NCBI RefSeq assembly: GCF_012034385.1
Contig: NZ_JAAVJB010000020.1
Coordinates: 1-42,411 of the forward strand
DNA: 42,411 nucleotides
Direction: 5' to 3'
From: Streptomyces spiramenti
GTDB taxonomy: Bacteria; Actinomycetota; Actinomycetes; Streptomycetales; Streptomycetaceae
The notes below the pieces were generated by a model. The model made no database searches. It was not told where the DNA came from and saw only the letters and a program-made list of their open reading frames with translations. This document shows positions 8,801 through 15,392 of the stretch, piece by piece. The position numbers and the translations under genes are program-made. Each line of letters begins with the position of its first letter. Position 1 is the first letter of the stretch.

Positions 8801-9096
8801 CCGGTGGTGAGCTGGAGGGTGGCGGCGCCCTTGGGACACAGCCGTCCGCGGCTGATCGGCGAGTCGGGGTCGCCCTCGATCTGCACCACCCGGTCGCCGC
8901 TGACGTGCACCTCCTGTCCGCAGCCCACGGCGCAGTAGGGGCAGACCGACTTCACCACCCGGTCGGCGGCGGCGGTGCGAGGTTCGACGCCGCGCGTGCG
9001 GGGGGAGGAGACCGCACTTCCCCTTCCGGTCGGATCACCGCCGGTCAGCTGGCGGTACACGGGCCACTCGCCGAGCAGCCGACGCAGGTCACGCAC
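5806..9096 (-). CDS. fdhA: Formate dehydrogenase catalytic (alpha) subunit, Mo/W-bis-MGD, Cys form
   Basis: This 1096-residue molybdopterin oxidoreductase has a 4Fe-4S motif at Cys52, Cys55, Cys59 and Cys87 (CPYCAVGC...CPKG) and the active-site segment NQARVCHSS with Cys190-His191. E. coli FdnG has selenocysteine at that place; here the codon is TGC. The conserved Lys89 follows the last cluster cysteine. The rest follows FDH-N/O-type alpha subunits, with the C-terminal cofactor-binding domain after about residue 940. No Tat signal is visible: RR at residues 5-6 is not followed by a hydrophobic core. The GTG start has GGAG about 7 nt upstream. No fdhD or molybdenum-cofactor genes are in the window. 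Confidence 0.96.
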   Translation of the reverse strand: MRDLRRLLGEWPVYRQLTGGDPTGRGSAVSSPRTRGVEPRTAAADRVVKSVCPYCAVGCGQEVHVSGDRVVQIEGDPDSPISRGRLCPKGAATLQLTTGSARRHQCLYRAPGARDWEPIDLETAMDMVAERVVRTRRESWEWEHEGTRTARTMGIASLGGATLDNEENYLIKKLLTGLGVVQVENQARVCHSSTVAGLGTSFGRGGATTFMQDLQHADCIVIQGSNFAEAHPVGFQWVMEAKARGARVIHVDPRYTRTSALADCHVPLRAGSDIAFLGGIIRYVLENEADFREYVTAYTNAAHLVSEEFRDTEDLDGVFCGLDEETHTYDPAGWQYEGSPVRASAGSRESIADRRAQDSSDDPSTQGAGGAETHGSGGAVSAPRPRRDDTLRHPRCVYQVLKRHYARYTPEMVEEICGVPRELFLRVCRELTANSGRERTSAFVYAVGWTQHTTGSQYIRAASVLQLLLGNIGRPGGGIQALRGHASIQGSSDIPTLYNLLPGYLPMPHHRSHQNLDSWVDSTRTGKGYWHEMRSYAVSLLKAWYGDAAQPENDFCFDHLPRLTGAHDTYATVRAQLDGVCKGYFLMGENPAVGSANTRMQRLGMAKLDWLVVRDFSLIESATWWQDGPETESGELRTEDIATEVFFFPAASHTEKSGSFTNTNRWLQWHEAAVEPRGDARSDLWFMYHLGRRLKESLRDSTDPMDRALLDLTWDYPVSGPHDEPSAEAVLREINGTGRDGAPLADPTGLRDDGSTRCGCWIYSGVFRDGVNQSARRRPHDEMEWTAREWAWAWPADRRILYNRASAAPDGSPWSARKAYVWWDAERQEWTGHDAADFPAGLAPDHVPDEDAVGVAALRGDDPFVMQADGKGWLYAPSGLLDGPLPTHYEPQDSPVPNGLYPRRARSPVLLQSSRPENRYHPGPEEPGAAVYPYVLTTYRLTEHFTAGGMSRWSPYLSELQPELFCEVSPSLAAERGLEHGGWATLVTARNAIEARVLVTERMRPLTVLGRTVHQIGIPFHWGPNGLSTGDAANELMAVAQDPNAHIQEDKALTADIRPGRRPRGPALPALVAEYRRRAGVTSRTGSLSAQEGENR

Positions 9097-9132
9097 GGGG
9101 GTCTCCGATCGTCGCAGCGGAGGAAGCCGGGT

Positions 9133-9155
9133 CGCGCCCCGAGTCGCGGGGCGCG
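9133..9155. promoter_or_regulatory. 9-bp stem-loop between the flavodoxin-like gene and fdhA
   Basis: Bases 9133-9141 pair perfectly with 9147-9155 around a 5-nt loop. The hairpin lies in the 77-bp spacer, 37 nt before the fdhA start codon. It could be an intercistronic terminator/attenuator that lowers fdhA relative to the upstream gene, or an mRNA-stability element. Confidence 0.5.
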
Positions 9156-9173
9156 GTGTGTCGAAGGCGTGCC

Positions 9174-9797
9174 TCAGGAGGGCGGTGCGGGGAAGGGGCG
9201 CTCCCGCAGCACGCGGGCGAGGTGGGCGGTGGTCGAGGCCAGCGCGGCCGACGTCGCACCGACCTTCTCGGGCGTGCGCTCCAGGTCCTGGTAGTCGGTG
9301 CCCTGCATCGCCTCGCCGACCCAGTAGGTGACGGCCTGCGGCGGCAGGGTGAACCCGATGTCGCTCAGTCCCTGGAAGAGGTCGGCCGACACCTTGTGCG
9401 CCCCGTCCTCGTTGCCGACCACCGCGACGGCACCGACCCGGCCAGCCATCAGGGGGCGCCCCTCGTCGTCCGTCTCGGAGATGTCGGCATTGAGCCGTTC
9501 CAGCACGCGCTGGGCGACGCTGGAGGGGTGGCCCAGCCAGATCGGCGTGGCCAGCAGCAGGATGTCGCAGCGGAGGACACGTTCCCGTAGCGCGGGCCAG
9601 TCGTCTCCCTCGCCCATGTCCGCCGCGACGCCCGGCGGGATGGTGTGGTCGGCGGCGCGGACGAGCTCGGTGGTCGCACCCTCGGCGGCGAGCAGCTCCA
9701 GGACCTGCTCGGCGAGCAACTGACTGCTGGACGGGGCGGGGGAGCGGTTGAGGGTGCAGACGATCGCGAGTGCGCGCAGAGGCGGAGTGCTTGTCAT
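9174..9797 (-). CDS. Flavodoxin-like NAD(P)H-dependent FMN reductase family protein
   Basis: The 207-residue protein has a flavodoxin-like fold: strand plus phosphate loop ALAIVCTLNRSPAPSSSQLLAEQV (T/N/S-rich FMN loop), then CDILLLATPIWLGHPSSVAQRVLERL (second FMN loop) and GRVGAVAVVGNEDGAHKV. This family reduces or carries flavin using NAD(P)H. It lies 77 bp upstream of fdhA on the same strand and may share its transcript. Its link to formate oxidation is unproven. ATG 9797 is chosen because the fold starts a few residues later. Confidence 0.85.
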   Translation of the reverse strand: MTSTPPLRALAIVCTLNRSPAPSSSQLLAEQVLELLAAEGATTELVRAADHTIPPGVAADMGEGDDWPALRERVLRCDILLLATPIWLGHPSSVAQRVLERLNADISETDDEGRPLMAGRVGAVAVVGNEDGAHKVSADLFQGLSDIGFTLPPQAVTYWVGEAMQGTDYQDLERTPEKVGATSAALASTTAHLARVLRERPFPAPPS

Positions 9798-10068
9798 ACG
9801 CCGCCGGGTCACCCGCGGACCGCGGTTTGAACCGGCGCCGCCCGAGGACTCACCCGAACGCCTCACCAGCGCGCCCCGACCTTCGCCCGAGGCGATCCTG
9901 GTCACTGGGACACCGCACCCCGCCTGCCGTCGCTGCGCCACCGGTGGGGGCCGGGCCGGTCGCCGGCACCGACCCGCGACGAGCACTTGCACCCCGCGAT
10001 GAGAACCGTCCCGCACCGGCGCCCGTGACCGCCCCGCCCCGCCGACCACCCGACAGGGGGAGAGCCCC

Positions 10069-10770
10069 GTGGCCCACCCGGAAGCACTCCGACGACCGCC
10101 CACCGCGCCGATGCGCACGGCACGACTGCTGAGGCTGCCCGGCGTGTACCGCCCCCAGGCGGACACGCTGCTGCTCGCGGGAGCCATGCGCCGCGAGGGC
10201 ATCAGCCCGGGAATGGAGGTGCTCGACCTCTGCACCGGGACCGGTGCGCTGGCGCTGCACGCAGCGCGGCTCGGCGCCAGGGTCACGGCCGTCGACATCA
10301 GCCGCCGTGCCGTCGCCTCCGCGCGACTGAACACCGCCTTCGCGCGGCTGCCGGTCTCGGTACGTCGCGGTGACCTCCTCTCGGTGCTGCGCGACCGCGC
10401 CTTCGACGCCCTGATCAGCAACCCGCCCTACGTTCCCGCCCCCACCGACACGCCGCCCCGGCTGGGAACGGGCCGCGCGTGGGACGCGGGGCCCGACGGC
10501 AGACTCGTGCTCGACCGCATCTGCGACGGCGCCGCAGCCGTGCTGCGGCCCGGCGGGCTGCTGCTGCTGGTGCAGTCCCACCTCTCCGGTCCGGAGGCCA
10601 CGCTGGACCGCCTCGCGACCGCGGGGATCCGCGCGGTGGTCTGCGAACGGGTGACCGTGCCCTTCGGCCCAGTGCTCCGCGGCCGTGCGCGGTGGCTCCG
10701 CGCACAGGGGCTTCTCTCGCACGCCGTCGAGGGCGAGGAACTGGTGGTGATCCGTGGCCGCAAGGGATGA
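10069..10770 (+). CDS. HemK2/MTQ2-like class I methyltransferase
   Basis: The 233-residue protein has the SAM-binding motif I LDLCTGTGALALHAA, an acidic motif II VTAVDISRRAV and the NPPY catalytic motif (ISNPPYVPAP) of N5-glutamine and N6-adenine methyltransferases. It lacks the extra N-terminal domain of PrmC and is the size of eukaryotic HemK2/MTQ2, which methylates eRF1. Its bacterial target is not established. GTG 10069 follows AGGGGGAGAG at good spacing. The last 17 nt overlap the CDGSH gene, which then overlaps the iron-enzyme gene, forming a tight three-gene operon. Confidence 0.9.
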   Translation: MAHPEALRRPPTAPMRTARLLRLPGVYRPQADTLLLAGAMRREGISPGMEVLDLCTGTGALALHAARLGARVTAVDISRRAVASARLNTAFARLPVSVRRGDLLSVLRDRAFDALISNPPYVPAPTDTPPRLGTGRAWDAGPDGRLVLDRICDGAAAVLRPGGLLLLVQSHLSGPEATLDRLATAGIRAVVCERVTVPFGPVLRGRARWLRAQGLLSHAVEGEELVVIRGRKG

Positions 10771-11011
10771 GACACCGCGTCGGGTGACGGTGGACAGGGA
10801 CGGGCCGATGCTCGTCGAGGGGCCCGTCGAAGTGGTCGCCGACGACGGCACCGTCAGCAAGTCCGACCGGTTCGTCGTCGCCCTGTGCACCTGCCGTCGG
10901 AGCCGGACCCAGCCCTGGTGCGACACCAGCCACCGCCGCCGCCGCCGCGACCGCGCACAGCACCACGAGCACGAACCGGCCCCGCGCGACGAGCGGGAGG
11001 GGCCCCGGTGA
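10754..11011 (+). CDS. CDGSH-type iron-sulfur protein
   Basis: The 85-residue protein has one CDGSH site, CTCRRSRTQPWCDTSH, giving the 3Cys-1His ligands of a [2Fe-2S] cluster (Cys45, Cys47, Cys56, His60). The usual CDGSH Gly is Thr here. MitoNEET-type clusters are redox-active and transferable. No membrane segment is present, so it should be soluble. The C-terminus is basic and charged. It overlaps the upstream methyltransferase by 17 nt and the downstream gene by GTGA, so it is probably the electron or cluster donor of that operon (inference). Confidence 0.9.
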   Translation: MAARDETPRRVTVDRDGPMLVEGPVEVVADDGTVSKSDRFVVALCTCRRSRTQPWCDTSHRRRRRDRAQHHEHEPAPRDEREGPR

Positions 11012-12036
11012 GCGCCCCGCCCGCCCGACGCGAGGAGAACACCGAGGCCCCGCCCCGGCTGCCCCCGGCGCGCGGGGAGCTCAGCCGCGCCGTCCTCGCG
11101 GTCCTCTCGGGCCGAGGGCTGCCGCTGCCTGACGAGGCGGCCGTCGCCGCAGCCGAGGCGTACGGGGAGGACCTGCAGCTGGTGCTGTATGTCCTCTACG
11201 AGCTGCACTACCGGGGGTTCGAGGGCGTCGCCGACACGCTCGAATGGGACCCCGAGCTGCTGCGGGTGCGCGCCGCGGCCGAGGAGGTCTTCCTCCGCGC
11301 GCTGCGGCGGGACGCCGGCACGGGGTCGTCGGACGTGTCGACCGTCGTGGCGGGCCTCCTGGCGGAGCCCGCCACCGACGACGGGGGCAGCGTCAGCCAC
11401 CACCTCCGGCGCGCGGGCGAGCTCTGGCAGCTCAGGGAGTACGCCGCGCTCCGCTCCCTCTACCACCTCAAGGAGGCGGACCCGCACCTCTGGGTGGTCC
11501 CGAGACTGCGGGGGCGGGCCAAGGCCGCCATGGTGGCGGTGGAGTTCGACGAGTTCGGCGCCGGCCGGGCCGACGCGGTCCACGCCCACCTCTTCGCCGA
11601 GCTCATGGCCGACCTGGGGCTGGACGCGCGGTACGGCGGATACCTGGACGCCGCGCCCGCCCCGGCCCTGGCGGTGGTGAACGTGATGTCGCTCCTCGGT
11701 CTCCACCGGCGGCTCCGGGGCGCGCTGGTCGGGCACTTCGCCACCGTCGAGATCACCTCCTCCCCGGGCTCGCGAAGGCTGGCGGCGGCGATGCGGCGCA
11801 GCGGGGCAGGGCCGGCCGCGGCGCGGTTCTACGAAGAACACGTGGAGGCCGACGCCGTCCACGAGCAGGTGGTGCGCCGCGAGGTGATCGGCGGCCTCCT
11901 CGCGGAGGAGCCGGGGCTGGCCGGTGACGTGGTCTTCGGCGTCGAGGCGACCGAGTACCTGGAGAACCGGCTCGCCGACCACCTGCTGTCCTGCTGGCGG
12001 GCGGGCCGCACCGCACTGCGCGACCGGCGCCGCTGA
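11008..12036 (+). CDS. Iron-containing redox enzyme, heme-oxygenase-like (HDO) fold
   Basis: The 342-residue all-alpha protein matches the iron-containing redox enzyme family (heme-oxygenase-like diiron oxidases/oxygenases). Candidate metal-ligand segments are YELHYRGFE (about 64-72), AVEFDEFGAG (177-186) and FYEEHVEADAVHE (274-286), the last fitting the Hx3Dx2H helix of the family. Characterised members oxidise amines, cleave C-C bonds or make N-oxides; this substrate is unknown. It starts at GTG 11008, overlapping the CDGSH stop, and it closes the operon before a strong terminator. Confidence 0.88.
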   Translation: MSAPPARREENTEAPPRLPPARGELSRAVLAVLSGRGLPLPDEAAVAAAEAYGEDLQLVLYVLYELHYRGFEGVADTLEWDPELLRVRAAAEEVFLRALRRDAGTGSSDVSTVVAGLLAEPATDDGGSVSHHLRRAGELWQLREYAALRSLYHLKEADPHLWVVPRLRGRAKAAMVAVEFDEFGAGRADAVHAHLFAELMADLGLDARYGGYLDAAPAPALAVVNVMSLLGLHRRLRGALVGHFATVEITSSPGSRRLAAAMRRSGAGPAAARFYEEHVEADAVHEQVVRREVIGGLLAEEPGLAGDVVFGVEATEYLENRLADHLLSCWRAGRTALRDRRR

Positions 12037-12090
12037 GAGGGCGCGGCACACCGCCGGGTGCGTCGGGAGCGACGCCCCGAACGGACCCGG

Positions 12091-12122
12091 CGGAGGCATC
12101 CGGGTCTGCCCGGGTGCCTCCG
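12091..12122. terminator. Bidirectional terminator, 14-bp stem
   Basis: Bases 12091-12104 pair with 12109-12122 around a 4-nt loop, with one G-U pair. It sits between two convergent genes, the iron enzyme (ends 12036) and the DUF5709 gene (ends 12136), and can serve both. Confidence 0.8.
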
Positions 12123-12135
12123 GACGCCGTGCGTC

Positions 12136-12645
12136 TCAGCGGTCGGAGTCCGAGCCCGACCCCGTGGCGAAGTCCGTGTCGGGCTCGCCGGTGTCGGGCT
12201 CGCCGGTGAGGTGGACGGCGGCCTCCTCGGCCGAGGCGGCGCCGCCGTCGATGCCGACGTCCGCCGCGAGGACGTCGGTCTCCCGTCCGGTGGTGTCGTC
12301 CACCTCGGCCAACCGTCCCGCCCGCTCCGCGCCCGACTCCCGCTCGCGGGGCTCACCCTCGCCCTCGCGCAGGTCCCCGATGCCGTCGCCCACGGCCGGG
12401 GAGACGTCGGGGACCTCCTGCGCCAGCCGCTGGTCGAGGGTCTCGCCCTCCCGCTCCTCCGCCGCGGTCGTGCCGAACTTTTCCACCCCCAGCGGGCGTT
12501 CCGGCGGCGAGTACCCCTCCGCCATCCGGTCGTCGGCACTCCGCTCGTCGAGCGTGTTCTCCATGTCGGGCTGGTCGTCGGACGGCAGGCCACCGTCGTC
12601 CTGCTGGGGCTGGTAGACGTCGTCGCCGCGTGCCTCGTCCGTCAT
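12136..12645 (-). CDS. DUF5709 domain protein
   Basis: This 169-residue, highly acidic protein is recognised as DUF5709 from its central conserved segment EGYSPPERPLGVEKFGTTA followed by EGETLDQRLAQEVPDV. No function is known for the family. It is rich in Asp, Glu and Gly and probably partly disordered, with no signal or membrane segment. ATG 12645 is preferred over the adjacent in-frame GTG because AGGAG lies 6 nt upstream. A 15-bp tandem duplication near the 3' end gives a repeated GEPDT. Confidence 0.88.
   Translation of the reverse strand: MTDEARGDDVYQPQQDDGGLPSDDQPDMENTLDERSADDRMAEGYSPPERPLGVEKFGTTAAEEREGETLDQRLAQEVPDVSPAVGDGIGDLREGEGEPRERESGAERAGRLAEVDDTTGRETDVLAADVGIDGGAASAEEAAVHLTGEPDTGEPDTDFATGSGSDSDR
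12176..12205. repeat. 15-bp perfect tandem duplication in the DUF5709 gene
   Basis: The 15-bp unit at 12176-12190 is repeated exactly at 12191-12205. It keeps the frame and duplicates the residues GEPDT, so it looks like replication slippage tolerated in a disordered C-terminus. Confidence 0.85.
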
Positions 12646-12882
12646 CACTCGCTCCTCGGTGTCGATGTCCCGTCGCCGTACGGGTCGGCGTGCCCGGGTC
12701 CGGCCGTTTCGCGTCGCCGCGTGCCTTCCGGGTGCCGCAAGGCGATCATCCGTCCGGCGGTGCCGTCCCGCGAGCCGGGACCCACTCGCTGTCCGACCAC
12801 CGTCGGTGCGGCCCGGGGCCGGTGCTCCTCCTCGCCCCGGGCCGCCCCCGCGGTGGTCCGGCCCCCCGGCGGTCCGCTGGGA

Positions 12883-13269
12883 CTACCGGGTGCGTGGCTC
12901 CGGGCCCAGCGCCGAGGTCAGCTCGTGGACGGTGCCGAACCGCTGGTCGCGAGGCAGCTCGGCGAGCGACTCGACCAGCTGGTCCGGCGCGTGCCGACTC
13001 CGCAGCTCGTTCACCAGTCCGTCCCGGTCCGAGGGGAACGAGGTCCGGCTGAGGTATCGGGCGAGCTCCAGACGCAGCCGCTCGGGCGGGCCGTCGCTCC
13101 CCGCGCCGCTCACCGTGTCCTCCGCGACCTCGGGGTCGTCGTCGGCCGGTGGTTCGGCGCGCAGCCCTTCCTCCGCGCGAGGGGAGGACGTCGCCTTGAG
13201 GTGGCCCTGGAGCTCACGCTTCAGCTCGTCGTCCCGGAGGGGGCCGTTCTTGTCGCTGCTCTCACTCAT
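12883..13269 (-). CDS. DUF2795 domain protein
   Basis: The 128-residue protein has a charged N-terminal half and a DUF2795 domain at about residues 70-125: LARYLSRTSFPSDRDGLVNE, followed by LVESLAELPRDQRFGTVHEL. DUF2795 is a small helical domain common in actinobacteria with no assigned biochemical role. The ATG at 13269 follows GGGAGG at good spacing. It lies upstream of the DUF5709 gene on the same strand but 237 bp away. Nothing clear fills that gap. Confidence 0.88.
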   Translation of the reverse strand: MSESSDKNGPLRDDELKRELQGHLKATSSPRAEEGLRAEPPADDDPEVAEDTVSGAGSDGPPERLRLELARYLSRTSFPSDRDGLVNELRSRHAPDQLVESLAELPRDQRFGTVHELTSALGPEPRTR

Positions 13270-13384
13270 GTCGCCTCCCGGCGGTCGCTGATCTTTCCGG
13301 CAGGGGCCGGGGCCTGCCGGGTTCCCGTGACCCGTGCTCGGAAACGGGGGGTTTCGCCGAGTGACCCGGGTCTTTCGCTCCGTG

Positions 13385-14763
13385 TCACGTCTCCGTTGCT
13401 CGCTCCCCGGTCCGGCCGGCGGGCGGCGTCGTCTCCAGCGCCACCGCGTCCGGGGGGACCAGGCCGAGCTGCACGCCGTGCCGGGGGAGCGCGGCGTCCA
13501 ACGCCCAGTCCGCCGCGACGCGCGCCCGGTTCCCGGGCTGCGACAGCAGACGGTAGGCACGGGTGACGACGACGGCGGGAAGGCCGGACAAGGGCAGCTT
13601 CAGCGGGTTGGCCGCCGCGTCACGACCCCCGAGGTTCACCATGAAACCGAGGTCGTGATGGACCTACTCGCGTTCCCGGCCGTGCCCGAAGGAGGCCGCG
13701 ATGGTGTGCGCCGCCAACTTCCCCTGCCGGTGTGCGTGCTGAGCCGTCATGGCGGTCACCTCGCCGGTGCGGGTGAGGTCGGGGACGGCCGCTGCGTCAC
13801 CGCAGGCGAAGACCTCCGGCCGCCCGGGGACGCGCAGCGTGGACTCGACGCACAGCCGCCCCTTCTCCGTGGCGAGCCCCAGGGACTCGACGAAGGGATC
13901 GGGCCGCACCCCCACGCACCACACAAGGGTGCGGCTGGGAACGACGGTGCCGTCACGGAGAGCGTGTTTGAGACCCCACGCCGGGCCCGCGACGCCAGCT
14001 ACGGCCATCTGCTGCGTTGTCAGGAACACCCGAATACAACCCGGTATGAGGGTGCCCCTCCGCCTTGCAGCTGACCGCATCTGGCGCCGCGAGCTGAGCC
14101 GACGTGGGGTCTCAAACACGCTCTGAGCTTGTTCTTTTTCTTTCGGCTTCGAGTGGTGTCTCGAACTGGGTCGCTCACCTTCGCAGGACGCTGTCGTGCC
14201 GGTGCAGCGCGTCCGTCAGGCGGACCCCCTGCGCCGTGACCTCGGTGCCGGTGTAGCCGGCGCCGACCACGACGAACGTGGTGCGCGCCTCGCGTTCGGC
14301 GGCGGAGGCGGCGGCGCTCGCCATCTCGACCTGCCGGGTGATGTGGTCGCGCAGGTGCAGCGCCTCGGCGATGCCGCGAACCGGCGTGTTCGCCGATCCC
14401 GGGGACCGACAGCAGCTTGTTGACGCTTCCGACGGTGAGGACCAGCCGGTCGTAGCCGAGCCGGCCGCGGTTGCCCTCCGGGTCGACCCAGCTGACGGTG
14501 CGGCCGTCCAGGTCGATGCCGTCCGCCTCGCCCAGCACCAGGCGGACGCCCTTGAGCGTCCCGGTCAGGGAGACGGTCACCCGGCGGGGCTCCAGCGCAC
14601 CGCCCGCCACGTCCGGGAGCAGTGGGAGATGGAGGAAGTAGTCGTGCGGGTTGATGATCACGATGTCCGCGGCGCCGTCGGCGCGCCGCAGCAGCGAGCG
14701 CGCGCACTGGTATCCGGCGAAACCGGCGCCGACTATCACGATGCGGGGTCGTCGGGTGGTCAA
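13385..14763 (-). pseudogene. NDH-2-type NAD(P)/FAD oxidoreductase, inactivated by several lesions
   Basis: Three blocks on the minus strand rebuild a type II NADH dehydrogenase-like protein. The N-terminal block (from 14763) has the FAD motif RIVIVGAGFAGYQCA. The middle block (about 13667-13950) has TLVWCVGVRPDPFVES and PEVFACGDAAAVPDL. The C-terminal block (13385-13663) has DLGFMVNLGGRDAAANPLKLPL. Lesions: a frameshift near 14385-14400 just after GIGEHA; loss of some 50-60 residues where a foreign segment containing a 166-bp element sits; and an in-frame TAG at 13664-13666. In another frame, before the insertion, FVVVGAGYTGTE (the NADH site) is still readable. Three lesions rule out a single sequencing error. 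Confidence 0.9.
13959..14124. mobile_element. 166-bp MITE-like element with 22-bp perfect terminal inverted repeats
   Basis: Bases 13959-13980 are the exact reverse complement of 14103-14124. The 122-bp interior is too short for a transposase, so this is a miniature or internally deleted element. It lies inside the broken NDH-2 gene and is followed on the right by about 50 bp of unusually AT-rich sequence (14125-14175) that is also not NDH-2 sequence. No target-site duplication is visible, perhaps because flanking DNA was deleted too. The outer part of the repeat resembles bases 33461-33480. Confidence 0.8.
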
Positions 14764-14952
14764 CAGGACCTCCTCGGTCGGGCGGTGGCCGGCCGACGCC
14801 CGCCGGCGCCGTCACCGTCACCGACGGATGGCTGTCGTCGACCGCGACTCGTCCGCCCGCCCGCCCGGTCCGTTCCGGTCGTGGAGCACCCGTCGCAGCG
14901 GCCTCAGCGGTGTCGGGTTACCGGGCGCGGTGGGTTCCAAACAGCGGGCGCC

Positions 14953-14971
14953 GGCCCGGGTGACCCGGGCC
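14953..14971. terminator. 8-bp GC stem-loop, possible terminator of the rsb-like operon
   Basis: Bases 14953-14960 pair with 14964-14971 around a 3-nt loop, 68 nt beyond the stop of the STAS gene. There is no T-tract. The rest of 14764-15038 shows nothing recognisable apart from a C9 run at 15014-15022. Confidence 0.45.
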
Positions 14972-15038
14972 TCCGGCGACTCCGCCGCCGGGTGCACGCC
15001 TGTGGCCCCGCGTCCCCCCCCCGTGGGAGGTTCGGGGC

Positions 15039-15392
15039 TCAGCCGCGGGAGAGGTGCGTTGCGACAGCGCCCTCGACGTGCTCGTACATCGACAGCACCT
15101 GCGCCAGCCCGGTAACGCCGAGCACGCGGACGGTCTGCGGCGGCACGGCGGCGAGGGCCAGCTCGGCGCCGTGCGCGGCGGCGTGGTTGCGGGCCGCGAC
15201 GAAGACGGCGATGCCCGAGGAGTCGCAGAAGGTCAGGCCGCCGAGGTCGAGCAGGAGCATCTGCCCTGCCGTTGGCGTCAGCGCCTTGACCGCGGCCCGC
15301 AGCGCGGGCGCGGTCGCGTAGTCCAGATCGCCGCCGACCTCCAGCACGGGGCCGGAGTCGGCGTCGACGGGGGAGATGGTCAGCTGATTCAT
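15039..15392 (-). CDS. STAS-domain anti-sigma factor antagonist (RsbV/SpoIIAA-like)
   Basis: The 117-residue single STAS domain has the phosphorylation-site segment LTFCDSSGIAVFVAARN, where the first Ser of DSSG is the residue phosphorylated by HATPase anti-sigma kinases. The N-terminus VLEVGGDLDYATAPALRAAV is typical. The unphosphorylated form binds the anti-sigma factor and frees sigma. It overlaps the upstream phosphatase gene by ATGA, so the phosphatase is the likely activator of this very protein. The cognate anti-sigma factor and sigma factor are not in this operon. Confidence 0.93.
   Translation of the reverse strand: MNQLTISPVDADSGPVLEVGGDLDYATAPALRAAVKALTPTAGQMLLLDLGGLTFCDSSGIAVFVAARNHAAAHGAELALAAVPPQTVRVLGVTGLAQVLSMYEHVEGAVATHLSRG

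Noticed and set aside
13949..14134. Target-site duplication around the 166-bp element
   Set aside because: The bases on either side of the inverted repeats do not match. The neighbouring NDH-2 sequence also seems deleted, so a duplication cannot be shown.
15014..15022. C9 homopolymer considered as a phase-variable tract
   Set aside because: It lies in non-coding DNA downstream of the STAS gene with no frame or promoter that it could switch.
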